Shown here: positions 24,624 to 34,144 of the stretch, in pieces
Position numbering within the stretch: the first letter of the stretch is position 1
Layout: the number at the start of each line of letters is the position of its first letter
From: a virus
DNA length: 47,414 nt
Direction: 5' to 3' (one strand)
IMG/VR virus record: IMGVR_UViG_3300046820_001285
Coordinates: 1-47,414 of that record
The notes under the pieces: model-generated
Database searches by the model: none
What the model was told of the DNA's origin: nothing
What the model saw: only the letters and a program-made list of their open reading frames with translations
Made by a program: the position numbers and the translations under genes

Positions 24624-27600
24624 ATTGAGCACAGGAAACGAGGCTGCGCGTCAGCTTCTTGCCGTGCCGCCTTCGCAAATTGTCTACCAGCCGCACCCAT
24701 TTTCTTCTGCGTTTGAACAAGCCCTCGCCGTCGAGGGCCAGACCGTCGAGCAACTCGTTGCATCGCTCGACCTGAACGAAGCCTACGAAGGCCACATCCA
24801 CGTTTGGATTGGTGACCGTGAAATCTCCCGGCACCAGTGGCATCTCGTGCGCCCGCGAGAGGGCCAAATCATTTATGTGCGCGTTGTGCCGCACGGTGGC
24901 GGCGGTGGCGGCGGCAAAAACCTGCTGCGCACGGTTGCCTTCATCGTTGTTGCCATCGCCGCTGTCATGTCCGGTGGAGCGGCGGCGGCTGCGCTTGAAC
25001 TGACAACGGTCAACGCTGCCGGTGCAACGGTTCTGACCACAACCGGCATGGTTGTTTCAGCAGCCGTTTCGGTCGGCGTCTCGATGCTTGGCAATGCGAT
25101 CGTCAACTCGCTGATTCCACCGCCAACGCCGTCGTTCGACATTAACTCGTCGGCTGATGCCAACCCCGCTGCTGCCCCGCGCTACCAACTGACGGGGACG
25201 CAGAACCGTCTTGCGCCGTACGCCAACATCCCGCGCCTGTTTGGCAAGCGCCGGATGTACCCGCTGATGGCCGCACAGCCGTACTCGGAACTGCAAGGTT
25301 CAGACGAGTACCTGCGCTTGGCATTGCTGGTCGGGTGGGGGCCAATCAAAATCTCCGACATCAAGATTGGCGACACGCCGATCACAGCCTTTCAGGGTGT
25401 CGAGTACGAGGTGCGCGAAGGTTGGGATACCGACGCGCCACTGACGCTATTCACGCAAAGCGTCCAGCAGCAGAACTTCCAGATCAACCTTGAGCCGACC
25501 GTCTGGACGACGCGCACAACCGAGACAAGCGTCACGGAGATCAGCGTCGACTTGGCTTTCCCATCCGGCCTTGCCTACTACAACGACAACGGAGGTCGGG
25601 ACGCCATCACGGTTGAGTTTGACGTTCAGTTTGCCGTCGCTGGGTCAAACAACTGGCAAGCCGCTTCGTGGGCAAACAACTCTGACGAAGGGTTCGGCAC
25701 TGGCGGCAAAATTTCTGTCACCGCTGCCGACGCATCATCCATCCGTAAGTCAGGCCGAGTTTTGGTCACCAAAGGCCAGTACGACGTTCGAATTCGCCGC
25801 ACAACCGCAAGATTTGGTTCGCGCTACGCCGACAATGCTTTCTGGTCGGCATTGCGTTACGTGATTGACAGCAAGCCGATCGTTCAGAAGAAGGTCGCCC
25901 TGATTGCGCTCCGCATCAAGGCGACGGGTCAACTGAACGGCGTGCCACAGTCGATCAACTGCATTGCTGAAAGCTACCTGCCCGTCTACAACGGCAGCAC
26001 TTGGTCGTTCCAGATCACGCGAAACCCCGCATGGGCTTTTGCCGACCTGCTGCGACGTCGGTTTGGAGAACCGTACCTGTCCGACAGTCGCCTCGACTTG
26101 CCCGCGCTGCAAGCATGGGCAGCATCGTGCGACGCGCTTGCTGGAAACTCTGGCAAGCCTTACTGGCAATTTGACGGCGTCTTTGAGGGCGGCTCGATCT
26201 TTCAAAGCCTTAAGGTCATCGGGTCGCACAGCCGCGCAAACTACACCATGCGCGATGGTCGTCACAGCATCGTGCGCGACGTCGCTCAAACGGTTCCAGT
26301 GCAGCACATCACGCCGCGCAACTCCTTTGGCTACACAGGCCACAAGACGTTTGTGCAATACCCGCACGCGATTCGTGTGAAGTTCACCAACGAAGAGAAC
26401 GGCTGGCAAGAGGACGAGGCCATCGTTTACGCAGACGGATACAACGAATCAAACGCGACCATCTTTGAGTCGCTTGACCTGCCCGGGTGCTCGAACTTTG
26501 CGCAGGCATGGCGCGAAGGCAGGTACCAGCACGCGGTTGGTCGCCTGCGGCCAGAGGAGCACATGATCACGATGGACATCGAGGCGATGCGCTGCACGCT
26601 TGGTGACCTCGTGATGTTTTCACACGACGTTGTTTCAATTGGAATCGCATCGAGCCGAATCAAAAGCCTGACGCGCAATTCGAACAGCGCCGTGACAGCG
26701 ATCGTCCTTGAAGACGAGGTTTATTTTGACCCGGGTCTTGCGCGAGACTATGTTTTGCGCGTCCGCACTGCCACGGGCACCAGCCAGCTTATTTCGCTGG
26801 TTAGCGTCGGCGTTGGAAGCACCGCCGTTGTTATGCCGCTCACTCCGATCGCCGCCAACGTGGCCCCGGAGGTTGGCGACTTGGTGATGTTTGGCGAAGC
26901 CGCACGCGAAACGGCTCCGATGATTGTTCGCAAGATCGAACCCGGATCAAACCTGACCGTTCGCCTTGCACTTGCCGACGCCCAACCCGGCGTTTGGACT
27001 GCCGACACGCAGGCCATCCCGGCGTTCAACAGCTACATCACAACAACAACGCCAACAGCCGAGGCGAAACCCGGACTGGTTTCAATCGGCAGTGTTCGTT
27101 CTGATGAGACTGTCCTGCTGCGATTGGCTGACGGTACGTTGCAAGACCGCATTTTTGTGGAGTTGGTGGCTCCAAACTCTGGCCTTGTTCGAGTCGCCAG
27201 CATGGAATTGCAGTACCGCCCGCAAGGGGGTGTGAACTGGATTGTGGCAAGTCGCGTAACCGTTGATGCGCCAACGGCATTCATCACCGGAGTGCAGGCA
27301 GACCGCTACTACGAGATTCGTGTTCGTGGCATTTCCGAGAACAACATTGCAGGGGACTGGTCGGCAACCATTAACCATCGCGTCATCGGTAAGACGACAA
27401 AACCGGGCGCTCCGCAGTCGTTCACGGCATCTTCACGAGTGGACAGCGTTCAACTGGCATGGACTGCGCCGACAGACATCGACGTCATTGGGTACAACAT
27501 CAGGCGAGGAACCGATTGGGCTTCTGCCGAGGTGGTGACAGACAAATATTCAGGTCTGACTTTGTCGGTTCCGGTTTTGAGCGCGGCAACAGAAACTTTC

Positions 27601-28770
27601 CTGATTCGTTCTGTTGATGCCATTGGACTTGAGTCCGACGCTGTTCTTTCTGTGAGTGCTGCGCCCGCTGCGCCTGCTGACGTTCCAGACTTCAACGTGT
27701 ACGCCCGTGAAGACTATGTTGCGTGCTCTTGGACGACAGTTGACGGCATCGGTATGCAGTACGAAATTCGCACCGGTGAATCGTGGGCAACCGGCGCTGT
27801 GATTGGTCGTACTGCTGGCGACAAGCTGGAGGTGAAATACCCCGTACGAGTTGCGGGTGATGTCACGTACTGGATCAAGGCTGTTTCGCCAGTTAATCTG
27901 TATTCACAGAACTCACTTTTTGCGACGACCAGACAAGCGCCAATCGTAAACCGAAACATTGTGTTCGAGCAGGACTGGACTGCGCAAAACTATCCGGGCG
28001 TCAAGCTCGATTTGGTTCAAAACGTGACGGCTCTTGAACTGGTTAAGTTCAACGGCCAGAATTCCCCGCGTGGCGACTACTTTGCCGAGGTCACACTCCC
28101 CGCAAACTTTTACGCTCGTTCGTGGACGGAGGTCAGATCAGCTTCGGTTGCGAACTCAGGAACTACGTGGGCTGCTGCCTCTTTCATTTGGGACGCAGCT
28201 GGCTCACAAACATGGCAGGGCAACATTGGCGACAGTGAAGCCGGTGTGGCGAATATTTTTATCTCGGCATACACCGGCCAGTTAAAAGGCTCGGTGATCG
28301 AGGGCTGGCGCTTGAACGGCACAACGACGGGCGTGTTGGGCACACAGGCCGCTGATTTTGCCAATGCCCCCTACTCGCCATGCCGCTTTGCAAACGGCCT
28401 ACAAACGGTCGGAACAACCAAGGCGGGATGGAACGTCAACGTGCCGCAAGTGTTCTCAACCGTGTTTGACTTCAGGTCTGACAACTTCCTTGACCAAGAC
28501 CAGTGTCTGCTGACTATGCAGTCTGGCTCTGGTTATTTACGACTCGTCTTTGATGCGGTACTCGACAGGTTTGCCTTGGTAGACCACATCGGGAATCGTG
28601 TCGACGTTGCCGTGCCAATTGAAAGCGGTGACGTTGTCACCTTTGGCATTTCCCAATCGCCAACATCGCGGGCCTTATACGCCGCAACGAGGCGTTACCC
28701 GAATCCCGTGGTGGGCGAAATCATCGTCGCCCCAATCGGGAATTTCACAAAACTTTCCATCACTGCTTAA
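24604..28770 (+). CDS. Central tail hub / host specificity protein (gpJ-like)
   Basis: 1388 residues. N-terminal 90 residues form a small domain like gpI, then poly-Gly, a hydrophobic stretch (LLRTVAFIVVAIAAVMSGG, about 101-119) and a hub core with NRLAPYANIPRLFGKRRMYP and SDEYLRLALLVGWGPI (about 205-245), standard in gpJ-type hubs. Fibronectin type III-like repeats near 870-1090 (PGAPQSFTASSRVDSVQLAW). The C-terminal 250 residues look like a beta-sandwich with possible carbohydrate binding. Hubs close the tail tip and contact the receptor. The fusion of gpI-like and gpJ-like parts is inferred from the N-terminal extension. Confidence 0.9.
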   Translation: MTGEVHELSTGNEAARQLLAVPPSQIVYQPHPFSSAFEQALAVEGQTVEQLVASLDLNEAYEGHIHVWIGDREISRHQWHLVRPREGQIIYVRVVPHGGGGGGGKNLLRTVAFIVVAIAAVMSGGAAAAALELTTVNAAGATVLTTTGMVVSAAVSVGVSMLGNAIVNSLIPPPTPSFDINSSADANPAAAPRYQLTGTQNRLAPYANIPRLFGKRRMYPLMAAQPYSELQGSDEYLRLALLVGWGPIKISDIKIGDTPITAFQGVEYEVREGWDTDAPLTLFTQSVQQQNFQINLEPTVWTTRTTETSVTEISVDLAFPSGLAYYNDNGGRDAITVEFDVQFAVAGSNNWQAASWANNSDEGFGTGGKISVTAADASSIRKSGRVLVTKGQYDVRIRRTTARFGSRYADNAFWSALRYVIDSKPIVQKKVALIALRIKATGQLNGVPQSINCIAESYLPVYNGSTWSFQITRNPAWAFADLLRRRFGEPYLSDSRLDLPALQAWAASCDALAGNSGKPYWQFDGVFEGGSIFQSLKVIGSHSRANYTMRDGRHSIVRDVAQTVPVQHITPRNSFGYTGHKTFVQYPHAIRVKFTNEENGWQEDEAIVYADGYNESNATIFESLDLPGCSNFAQAWREGRYQHAVGRLRPEEHMITMDIEAMRCTLGDLVMFSHDVVSIGIASSRIKSLTRNSNSAVTAIVLEDEVYFDPGLARDYVLRVRTATGTSQLISLVSVGVGSTAVVMPLTPIAANVAPEVGDLVMFGEAARETAPMIVRKIEPGSNLTVRLALADAQPGVWTADTQAIPAFNSYITTTTPTAEAKPGLVSIGSVRSDETVLLRLADGTLQDRIFVELVAPNSGLVRVASMELQYRPQGGVNWIVASRVTVDAPTAFITGVQADRYYEIRVRGISENNIAGDWSATINHRVIGKTTKPGAPQSFTASSRVDSVQLAWTAPTDIDVIGYNIRRGTDWASAEVVTDKYSGLTLSVPVLSAATETFLIRSVDAIGLESDAVLSVSAAPAAPADVPDFNVYAREDYVACSWTTVDGIGMQYEIRTGESWATGAVIGRTAGDKLEVKYPVRVAGDVTYWIKAVSPVNLYSQNSLFATTRQAPIVNRNIVFEQDWTAQNYPGVKLDLVQNVTALELVKFNGQNSPRGDYFAEVTLPANFYARSWTEVRSASVANSGTTWAAASFIWDAAGSQTWQGNIGDSEAGVANIFISAYTGQLKGSVIEGWRLNGTTTGVLGTQAADFANAPYSPCRFANGLQTVGTTKAGWNVNVPQVFSTVFDFRSDNFLDQDQCLLTMQSGSGYLRLVFDAVLDRFALVDHIGNRVDVAVPIESGDVVTFGISQSPTSRALYAATRRYPNPVVGEIIVAPIGNFTKLSITA

Positions 28771-28780
28771 GGAGTTAACC

Positions 28781-29311
28781 ATGCAGAAAATTGAACGCAC
28801 CATCGAGGTTTGCTCGGTTCAGGACGCACAAGACTGGCTCGCACGCATGCGCGATGCCGCCCCCCGCACCAATATCGGCATCCGTGGGTTTTCTGAGTCA
28901 ATGCTGTTCCGCAAGGACGGCATCATTGAAGTGCGTCACAAAGAGAACGGCATCAGCGACGCTGGTTTCGACTTCATCTCCCACGCAATCGGCAACCGTG
29001 CTGCTGCTGGCGCGACTGCCGCCATGAGCCACATTGCCGTTGGCACTGGCGCGACTGCTTTTGCCGCTGCGCAAACAACGCTCGTGACCGAACTGAACCG
29101 CCAAGCCGCCACTTTCGCTCACACCATTGGCACCAAGGTGTTTTCGTTCAGCGCCAGCTACGCTGCTGGTACCGCAACTGGTGCGATCACAGAAGCAGGC
29201 GTGTTCAATGCGGCCAGCGCGGGCACCATGCTTGACCGCGTGACGTTTGCCGTGATCAACAAGGGTTCTGACGACTCGTTGACCCAGACCTTCACCTTCA
29301 CGATGTCCTAA
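28781..29311 (+). CDS. Tail tip/fibre-associated protein
   Basis: 176 residues from ATG 28781 with AAGGAG upstream. Residues 95-176 (MSHIAVGTGATAFAAAQTTL, FSASYAAGTATGAITEAGVF) match a family found beside phage tail fibres, beta-rich and probably part of the fibre base or an adhesin connector. The first 50 residues look like a small domain with an IGIRGFSESMLFRKDG core. Confidence 0.75.
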   Translation: MQKIERTIEVCSVQDAQDWLARMRDAAPRTNIGIRGFSESMLFRKDGIIEVRHKENGISDAGFDFISHAIGNRAAAGATAAMSHIAVGTGATAFAAAQTTLVTELNRQAATFAHTIGTKVFSFSASYAAGTATGAITEAGVFNAASAGTMLDRVTFAVINKGSDDSLTQTFTFTMS

Positions 29312-29326
29312 TCAGGAATCGGGTCT

Positions 29327-31210
29327 GTGGCAGTCACCATAACCTCTGGGGCGGGTTCCAGTTACACGTTCGGTGGCGCGACGTGGGACTGGAACGACGT
29401 CCGTGGTGCAAAAACGTGGGCCACAGCCTACGCGACCTCGTACGCCTGTACCGAGGCAGACGCTGCACCTGCTTTTGTTGAGGCTCGACGCGTCAACATT
29501 GCTGCAACAGACCCCGAGGTCTTTGCCGTCGGCGAGTTGCGTCGTTCAACAATCACAGATTCGCAGTCAGAGGCTTTTGCTACGGCTGAAGCACGATCTG
29601 ACGTTTGGACTGCCGCCCGGACGTTTGCTGAAACGCTGGCGACAGTGGAGCGGCGATTTGCAGCCGTGGGAGCCTTTGAGCCAGAGGTGTTTTCGTTTGT
29701 CAGTGCCCGGACGGATGTTTGGAATGCCATCAGCAAAGCGTTTTCAACTTTCAGCACGGCTGAGACTTACGTAGATTTCTGCGTTTGGATTCAAGCGAAC
29801 CTTGAGTCGTTCCAAACACAAACGTTGCCTTCCCGCGTTTTTCAAAAACGAGCACTAGCTGAAGTCTTTGCAACAAGTGAGGCAAGGCGATCTTCGCTTG
29901 AGACAACCGTTCAGCGGGCGCTTGGCATCGCATCCGCAAACCGCAAGGCCGTCTTCGCGGTAGAAAGCGAAGCGTTCTCAAACGTCTCCGCGCAATCAGA
30001 AGTTTGGTCGGTTGTAAGAACACTTGCCGAGGCATTTGCGACAGCGGAGCGTCAAGCAGCCAGCGTTTCTGCGATTGATGCTGAATCGTTTGCCGTTGCT
30101 GAAAACAGAACCGACGTCGTTGCTTTTGCCCGTTCGTTCAGTTCTGCCTGTGCTTTTGCTGAGAATCGAACAGATGTTTGGCAGGTCGTCCGTTCTCAAC
30201 CAGAAACATTCGCAACCGCAGAAAAACGCGTGGCATCGACAACGAAGGTTCCACGCGAAACGTTGCAGACAAATGAATCTCGTTCAGATGTTTGGACAGT
30301 CACACGCAATCTGGCCGAGCCACTTGGCGTCACATCTGCTGCCCAGACTAACATTTTCAGAAGCAGTGCCAGCGCGTTTTCCATCGTCGATGCGCGGGCA
30401 GATGTTGTGCAGTTTGTACGTAACTTCTCAAGTGCCATCTCGTGGACAGAGATTTATTTCGACAACATCAGTTGGATCAATGCCATCGACGAAACGTGCA
30501 GTTTTTCTGCCGTCTACCGTAAAGGGATGGGCGTATTTGAAAGCGAAGTTTTTACCGCAACCGATCGCCTTGCCAAATCGATCACAGCACCTAAAACCCG
30601 GGCGCTGTCGATTGGCGAAAGTTACACAGACCTGATTGCTTGGATTCAGGCAAATAGTGAGAGCGTGGCATTTGCGGAGCAGACGCCAACTGCAATTGCC
30701 AAACAAATTGTTCGCACGCTTGCTGTTCGAGACATGCTGCTTCGCAATGCGTCCGGCGTTTTCGCCGATCTGTCTGTACGTTCATCGTCAATGACTGCCG
30801 CGCAGTTTGCCGACCTATTCTCGACGCGACACCCAGAGGGCTACGAAGACTTCAAGCAGTACCTCCCCGGCGACTACAAGTTCCAGAAGGCACTGATCAA
30901 CATCGCACTAATTCCGACTGATGGGGCTTCACAAACGCTTTCACTTCAGTCTGCACGCACGACTGTTGACGTGCCAGACGTGACAGATCGTGGAAGCCAA
31001 ACTCTCACCACTGCTGGTGCGACGATCAGCTACGCACGAACGTTCTACATCCCACCGGAGATCAGGATTCAGCAAACTAGTGGTGCTGGCCCGGCGATCG
31101 CAATGGTGTCCAACGTGACCACCACAAGTTTCTTTGTGCGGCTCTTTGATGCCGCCAGTCCAACAACCCCTGTCTCTGGCTCGATAAGCTGGAGCGCATT
31201 CGCTTATTGA
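29327..31210 (+). CDS. Repetitive tail fibre protein
   Basis: 627 residues from GTG 29327. Residues about 60-480 consist of degenerate units of about 20 residues with a core like E-[A/T]-FATAE-x-R-x-DVW (SEAFATAEARSDVW, AEAFATAERQAASV, PETFATAEKRVAS, ENRTDVWQVVRSQ). The end (about 485-627) is different, with GYEDFKQYLPGDYKFQ and a beta-rich tail. The regular pattern suggests an elongated solenoid or trimeric fibre shaft. No chaperone domain visible. Close in order to the hub, so likely a side or tip fibre. Confidence 0.75.
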   Translation: MAVTITSGAGSSYTFGGATWDWNDVRGAKTWATAYATSYACTEADAAPAFVEARRVNIAATDPEVFAVGELRRSTITDSQSEAFATAEARSDVWTAARTFAETLATVERRFAAVGAFEPEVFSFVSARTDVWNAISKAFSTFSTAETYVDFCVWIQANLESFQTQTLPSRVFQKRALAEVFATSEARRSSLETTVQRALGIASANRKAVFAVESEAFSNVSAQSEVWSVVRTLAEAFATAERQAASVSAIDAESFAVAENRTDVVAFARSFSSACAFAENRTDVWQVVRSQPETFATAEKRVASTTKVPRETLQTNESRSDVWTVTRNLAEPLGVTSAAQTNIFRSSASAFSIVDARADVVQFVRNFSSAISWTEIYFDNISWINAIDETCSFSAVYRKGMGVFESEVFTATDRLAKSITAPKTRALSIGESYTDLIAWIQANSESVAFAEQTPTAIAKQIVRTLAVRDMLLRNASGVFADLSVRSSSMTAAQFADLFSTRHPEGYEDFKQYLPGDYKFQKALINIALIPTDGASQTLSLQSARTTVDVPDVTDRGSQTLTTAGATISYARTFYIPPEIRIQQTSGAGPAIAMVSNVTTTSFFVRLFDAASPTTPVSGSISWSAFAY

Positions 31211-31220
31211 AGGAGAGCAA

Positions 31221-32384
31221 ATGGCACAAACGTACAACGACATCCCGTCAACCGACACGCTTTCGGCATCGCGGCAAAAGATTCTCGACCGAGATGAGGC
31301 AATCAAGTCCAGCTTCTCGGGCACGGCTTTCCCGACGACCAGTCTTGTCGTCGGTATGCTTTGCTACCGGACAGACCTGACAAAGCTCTACATCCTGAAG
31401 GACACAACTCCGACTTGGATTGAGGTCGTCAGCATCGCTGGCGCAAGTGGCATGGCTCCAAACGCCGACAACTTGGACGGCTACACAACCTCAACCACTG
31501 CGGTTGCGGCTCGCATCCCTGTTTACAACGCCAGCGCTCAACTGGTCGGCGACATTACCGGTAATGCTCCGACGGCAAGCAAATGGGCGACGGCACGAAC
31601 TGAAACCCTCACTGGCGATGTGACGGGGTCGACGACGGTGGATGGCTCTGCCAACTACTCCATCGCTACGACGCTTGCCAACTCTGGCGCAACCGCTGGC
31701 TCATACACAGCAGCCAACATCACCATCGATGCCAAGGGTCGCGTGACCGCAGCCTCCAGCAACACATCGCTGGTCACATCGTTCAACACCAGAACTGGCG
31801 CAGTGACGCTTTCCAGCGCCGACGTAACTGGCGCACTCGGCTTCACGCCACTGAACGCGGCTGGAGGCACTATCTCCGGTGCGTTAACCGTCTCGGGCGG
31901 CAACGTATCTGTTTCAGGAGGCAACGTGGTCATGAGCAGTGGACGCAACTTTGTTTCTGGTCGACCCGGGAACAACGCACGCGACACCGGCTTCAAAATG
32001 AGCGACGGCCAAGACCTCGGTGAGATGGACAGAAGCACGCAGTACTTCGACGACGTTGCCACAAACTGCAACGGTTACATGCCAAACGGAAACTGCGCAG
32101 GTAACACGTACTACACCCCGCCGAACGGCAACTGGTGGACGTGGGGTGTCGCGGGCGTTCCAACTTCAAATTGCGCCAACAACAGTGCTTTTGATGGAGC
32201 AGGCGGCAACACTTCCACGCTCAACGCAGTCACGGTGGGCTTTAACTACGACGCCTACTACCTTGCAGCCGACGAAATTGGTGGTCAAGAGTACCGACGC
32301 AACTACCGCAATTGCAACTGTGGGGCTTTTAATTGCCGTACCAACTGCAACTGCAACTGCGATTGCAACTGCACCTGCAAGTAA
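31221..32384 (+). CDS. Tail fibre with Asn-Cys-rich C terminus
   Basis: 387 residues. The first 250 resemble many phage fibres (DNLDGYTTSTTAVAARIPVY, GDVTGSTTVDGSANYSIATT, GALGFTPLNAAGGTISGA). Residues about 280-360 are Asn/Gly/Tyr/Trp-rich. The last 24 residues contain nine Cys, mostly separated by a single Asn: NCNCGAFNC then TNCNCNCDCNCTCK. Such alternation could bind metal, cross-link trimers or be a modification substrate. Two 2OG/Fe oxygenase genes and a SPASM radical SAM gene follow within 4 kb. Confidence 0.82.
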   Translation: MAQTYNDIPSTDTLSASRQKILDRDEAIKSSFSGTAFPTTSLVVGMLCYRTDLTKLYILKDTTPTWIEVVSIAGASGMAPNADNLDGYTTSTTAVAARIPVYNASAQLVGDITGNAPTASKWATARTETLTGDVTGSTTVDGSANYSIATTLANSGATAGSYTAANITIDAKGRVTAASSNTSLVTSFNTRTGAVTLSSADVTGALGFTPLNAAGGTISGALTVSGGNVSVSGGNVVMSSGRNFVSGRPGNNARDTGFKMSDGQDLGEMDRSTQYFDDVATNCNGYMPNGNCAGNTYYTPPNGNWWTWGVAGVPTSNCANNSAFDGAGGNTSTLNAVTVGFNYDAYYLAADEIGGQEYRRNYRNCNCGAFNCRTNCNCNCDCNCTCK

Positions 32385-32393
32385 GGACACGAC

Positions 32394-33293
32394 ATGCAAA
32401 AAATCAAAATTCCACCGCCAGAGTTTTCGACTACGTACAAGCCGCCTGCTGCTTACGTAGTTCGGCTTGAAGTAATTGAAGGCTGCTTTGTGGCACGTTA
32501 CTTTCAGGTTGTCGACCAAGTGGACGAGTCCGACAAGACAGTTCGTGACTCAATGAAGCCTATCAGCCTTCAGCCTCCTTTGCTGATGCGCAAGGTCGAA
32601 ACCCAGAGAACTCTGGTTTTGCCGTCTGCGGTAACAGACAATGCAGAAGTTCAGGACAAGCTGCTCATGGACATCGGATATCAAGTCTTTGCTCCAACAA
32701 GTGGTTCAAACTCTGTTTGTGGTTTTGGAGAGAGACAAGACTTTGCACTCTGGTGTTTGCCGTTTACTCACCAAGGAAAGGTTGGTGAGCCTTTTAACCA
32801 TTTCACAGAGGGCGAAATCGTCAAAGGTAAAGTCACAAGGATAGGAAGACTTCGTGATGCCCAGCCGATCTTTATTTTCTACGCAGACGTAGCCAATGCT
32901 CCATTGACAAGCTGGAAGCTGCATTACGTGGACTTCCCAACGTTTATTTTGGAGGACGCGACTGCCGGAAGCTGGACTGTCCAGACGCAGGCGTTTGACT
33001 ACATCTCACTGCTCCCAACATTTGAATCTTCTGCGCCTTCTTCCGTCGGTGAAAGTGGCTCGGCAAACGTCAGCATCACACTTAAACGCAATGGGACAGC
33101 AATTGCGTACAACGGTGAGATTGAAGTTGACGCAATTTCAGGCTACGTTCCAAAGCGCCGCGCAACGGTTGTGAACGGCGTCGCCTCGATCAAAGTCATG
33201 CCGCTTGGCCTCAGTGCCGGAGACAGCGTCCGCATCAAGGTCGGGACACGCAACGTCAGTGGGCTGGCCGACGTCACCATCCCGGTGGTTTGA
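32394..33293 (+). CDS. Fibre-associated protein with Ig-like C-terminal domain
   Basis: 299 residues. N-terminal 200 residues are beta-rich with no recognised family. Residues about 215-299 form an invasin/Big_1-like Ig domain (SSVGESGSANVSITLKRNG, RATVVNGVASIKVMPLG, VRIKVGTRNVSG). Likely a receptor-binding or fibre-bound surface protein. Its stop overlaps the next start (TGATG), so it is coupled to the first oxygenase gene; it may therefore also be a substrate. Confidence 0.65.
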   Translation: MQKIKIPPPEFSTTYKPPAAYVVRLEVIEGCFVARYFQVVDQVDESDKTVRDSMKPISLQPPLLMRKVETQRTLVLPSAVTDNAEVQDKLLMDIGYQVFAPTSGSNSVCGFGERQDFALWCLPFTHQGKVGEPFNHFTEGEIVKGKVTRIGRLRDAQPIFIFYADVANAPLTSWKLHYVDFPTFILEDATAGSWTVQTQAFDYISLLPTFESSAPSSVGESGSANVSITLKRNGTAIAYNGEIEVDAISGYVPKRRATVVNGVASIKVMPLGLSAGDSVRIKVGTRNVSGLADVTIPVV

Positions 33294-34144
33294 TGAGCGT
33301 CGGGTTGACGCGCTTTCAAGAGTTAAGTCGTCAACACCGGCTTGCCGAGGCTTTGCTTGATTGCAAGTCTCCGGTGGCACCCGGGGAAATAGTGAGCGTT
33401 CCGCTGCCGGTCGCTCAAGACGCTCTCGTTGAGGCCGTCCGTCTGGTGGAGAGCAAGTACCCGTTGCGTGGGTTTGCCAACGCCGAGGGCCACGAGGACT
33501 CCGCTTATCAGAATGTCTCCCTGACATTCAACCCGGCGATCCACGGCGACCCACACCACTCGACCCTCGGGACTGCTTCGATCTCGAAGAAGGACTTTTT
33601 CTACGGGAACGCACGCACTGCGTCGGCGATCGGTGGCATGCGTGACTCGTACTACGACACATACGGCTTTCGCCATCTGACGCCAGCGGGGCGCGAGGAG
33701 CTTGGCTTGCTGACCAGCCGGTTGAAGAGAAGCCTTGTGCGCTCTCGCTTGTCCGTTATCCGTGCCGGTCAGCCCGGGCCGTCCAGCTTCATGTGGGGCT
33801 GGCACAAGGACGAGCCTGTGTTCGAGAACTTGCGAGTCAACATCCACGTGACCGACTCGCCGTGCCACCGAATTCAGATCATGCGCGAGAACAGGATGCC
33901 GACCTCCCAATGGGACGATTCGCTGGTCGAGCATCACTTTAAAGCAGGATTCTGCTACTCGTGGGACACACACCTGCCGCACAGAGCTTGCGCTGTCCTG
34001 CCGTCGCGTGATGACCGCGCCGCCATCGTTCTTGGCTTGTCACCTTGGTTTGATTTTGACGTCGAGAATGACGAGTGGGCACCCAACGAATTCTTTGGGA
34101 AAAAGCACCCGCTTCAAATGCTGATTGATGGAGACGTGATATGA
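33293..34144 (+). CDS. 2-oxoglutarate/Fe(II) oxygenase, Asp/Asn beta-hydroxylase-like
   Basis: 283 residues from ATG 33293. Iron triad on a jelly-roll: H171 and D173 in WGWHKDEPVFENLRVNIHV, distal H227 or H230 in WDTHLPHRA, with R242 in DDRAAIVLGL as 2-oxoglutarate ligand. The HxD context and spacing resemble aspartyl/asparaginyl beta-hydroxylases, which hydroxylate Asp or Asn in Cys-rich repeats; some family members use His as the only other ligand. Substrate unknown; the Asn/Asp/Cys-rich fibre end is an obvious candidate. Coupled to both neighbours (1-base and 4-base overlaps). Confidence 0.82.
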   Translation: MSVGLTRFQELSRQHRLAEALLDCKSPVAPGEIVSVPLPVAQDALVEAVRLVESKYPLRGFANAEGHEDSAYQNVSLTFNPAIHGDPHHSTLGTASISKKDFFYGNARTASAIGGMRDSYYDTYGFRHLTPAGREELGLLTSRLKRSLVRSRLSVIRAGQPGPSSFMWGWHKDEPVFENLRVNIHVTDSPCHRIQIMRENRMPTSQWDDSLVEHHFKAGFCYSWDTHLPHRACAVLPSRDDRAAIVLGLSPWFDFDVENDEWAPNEFFGKKHPLQMLIDGDVI

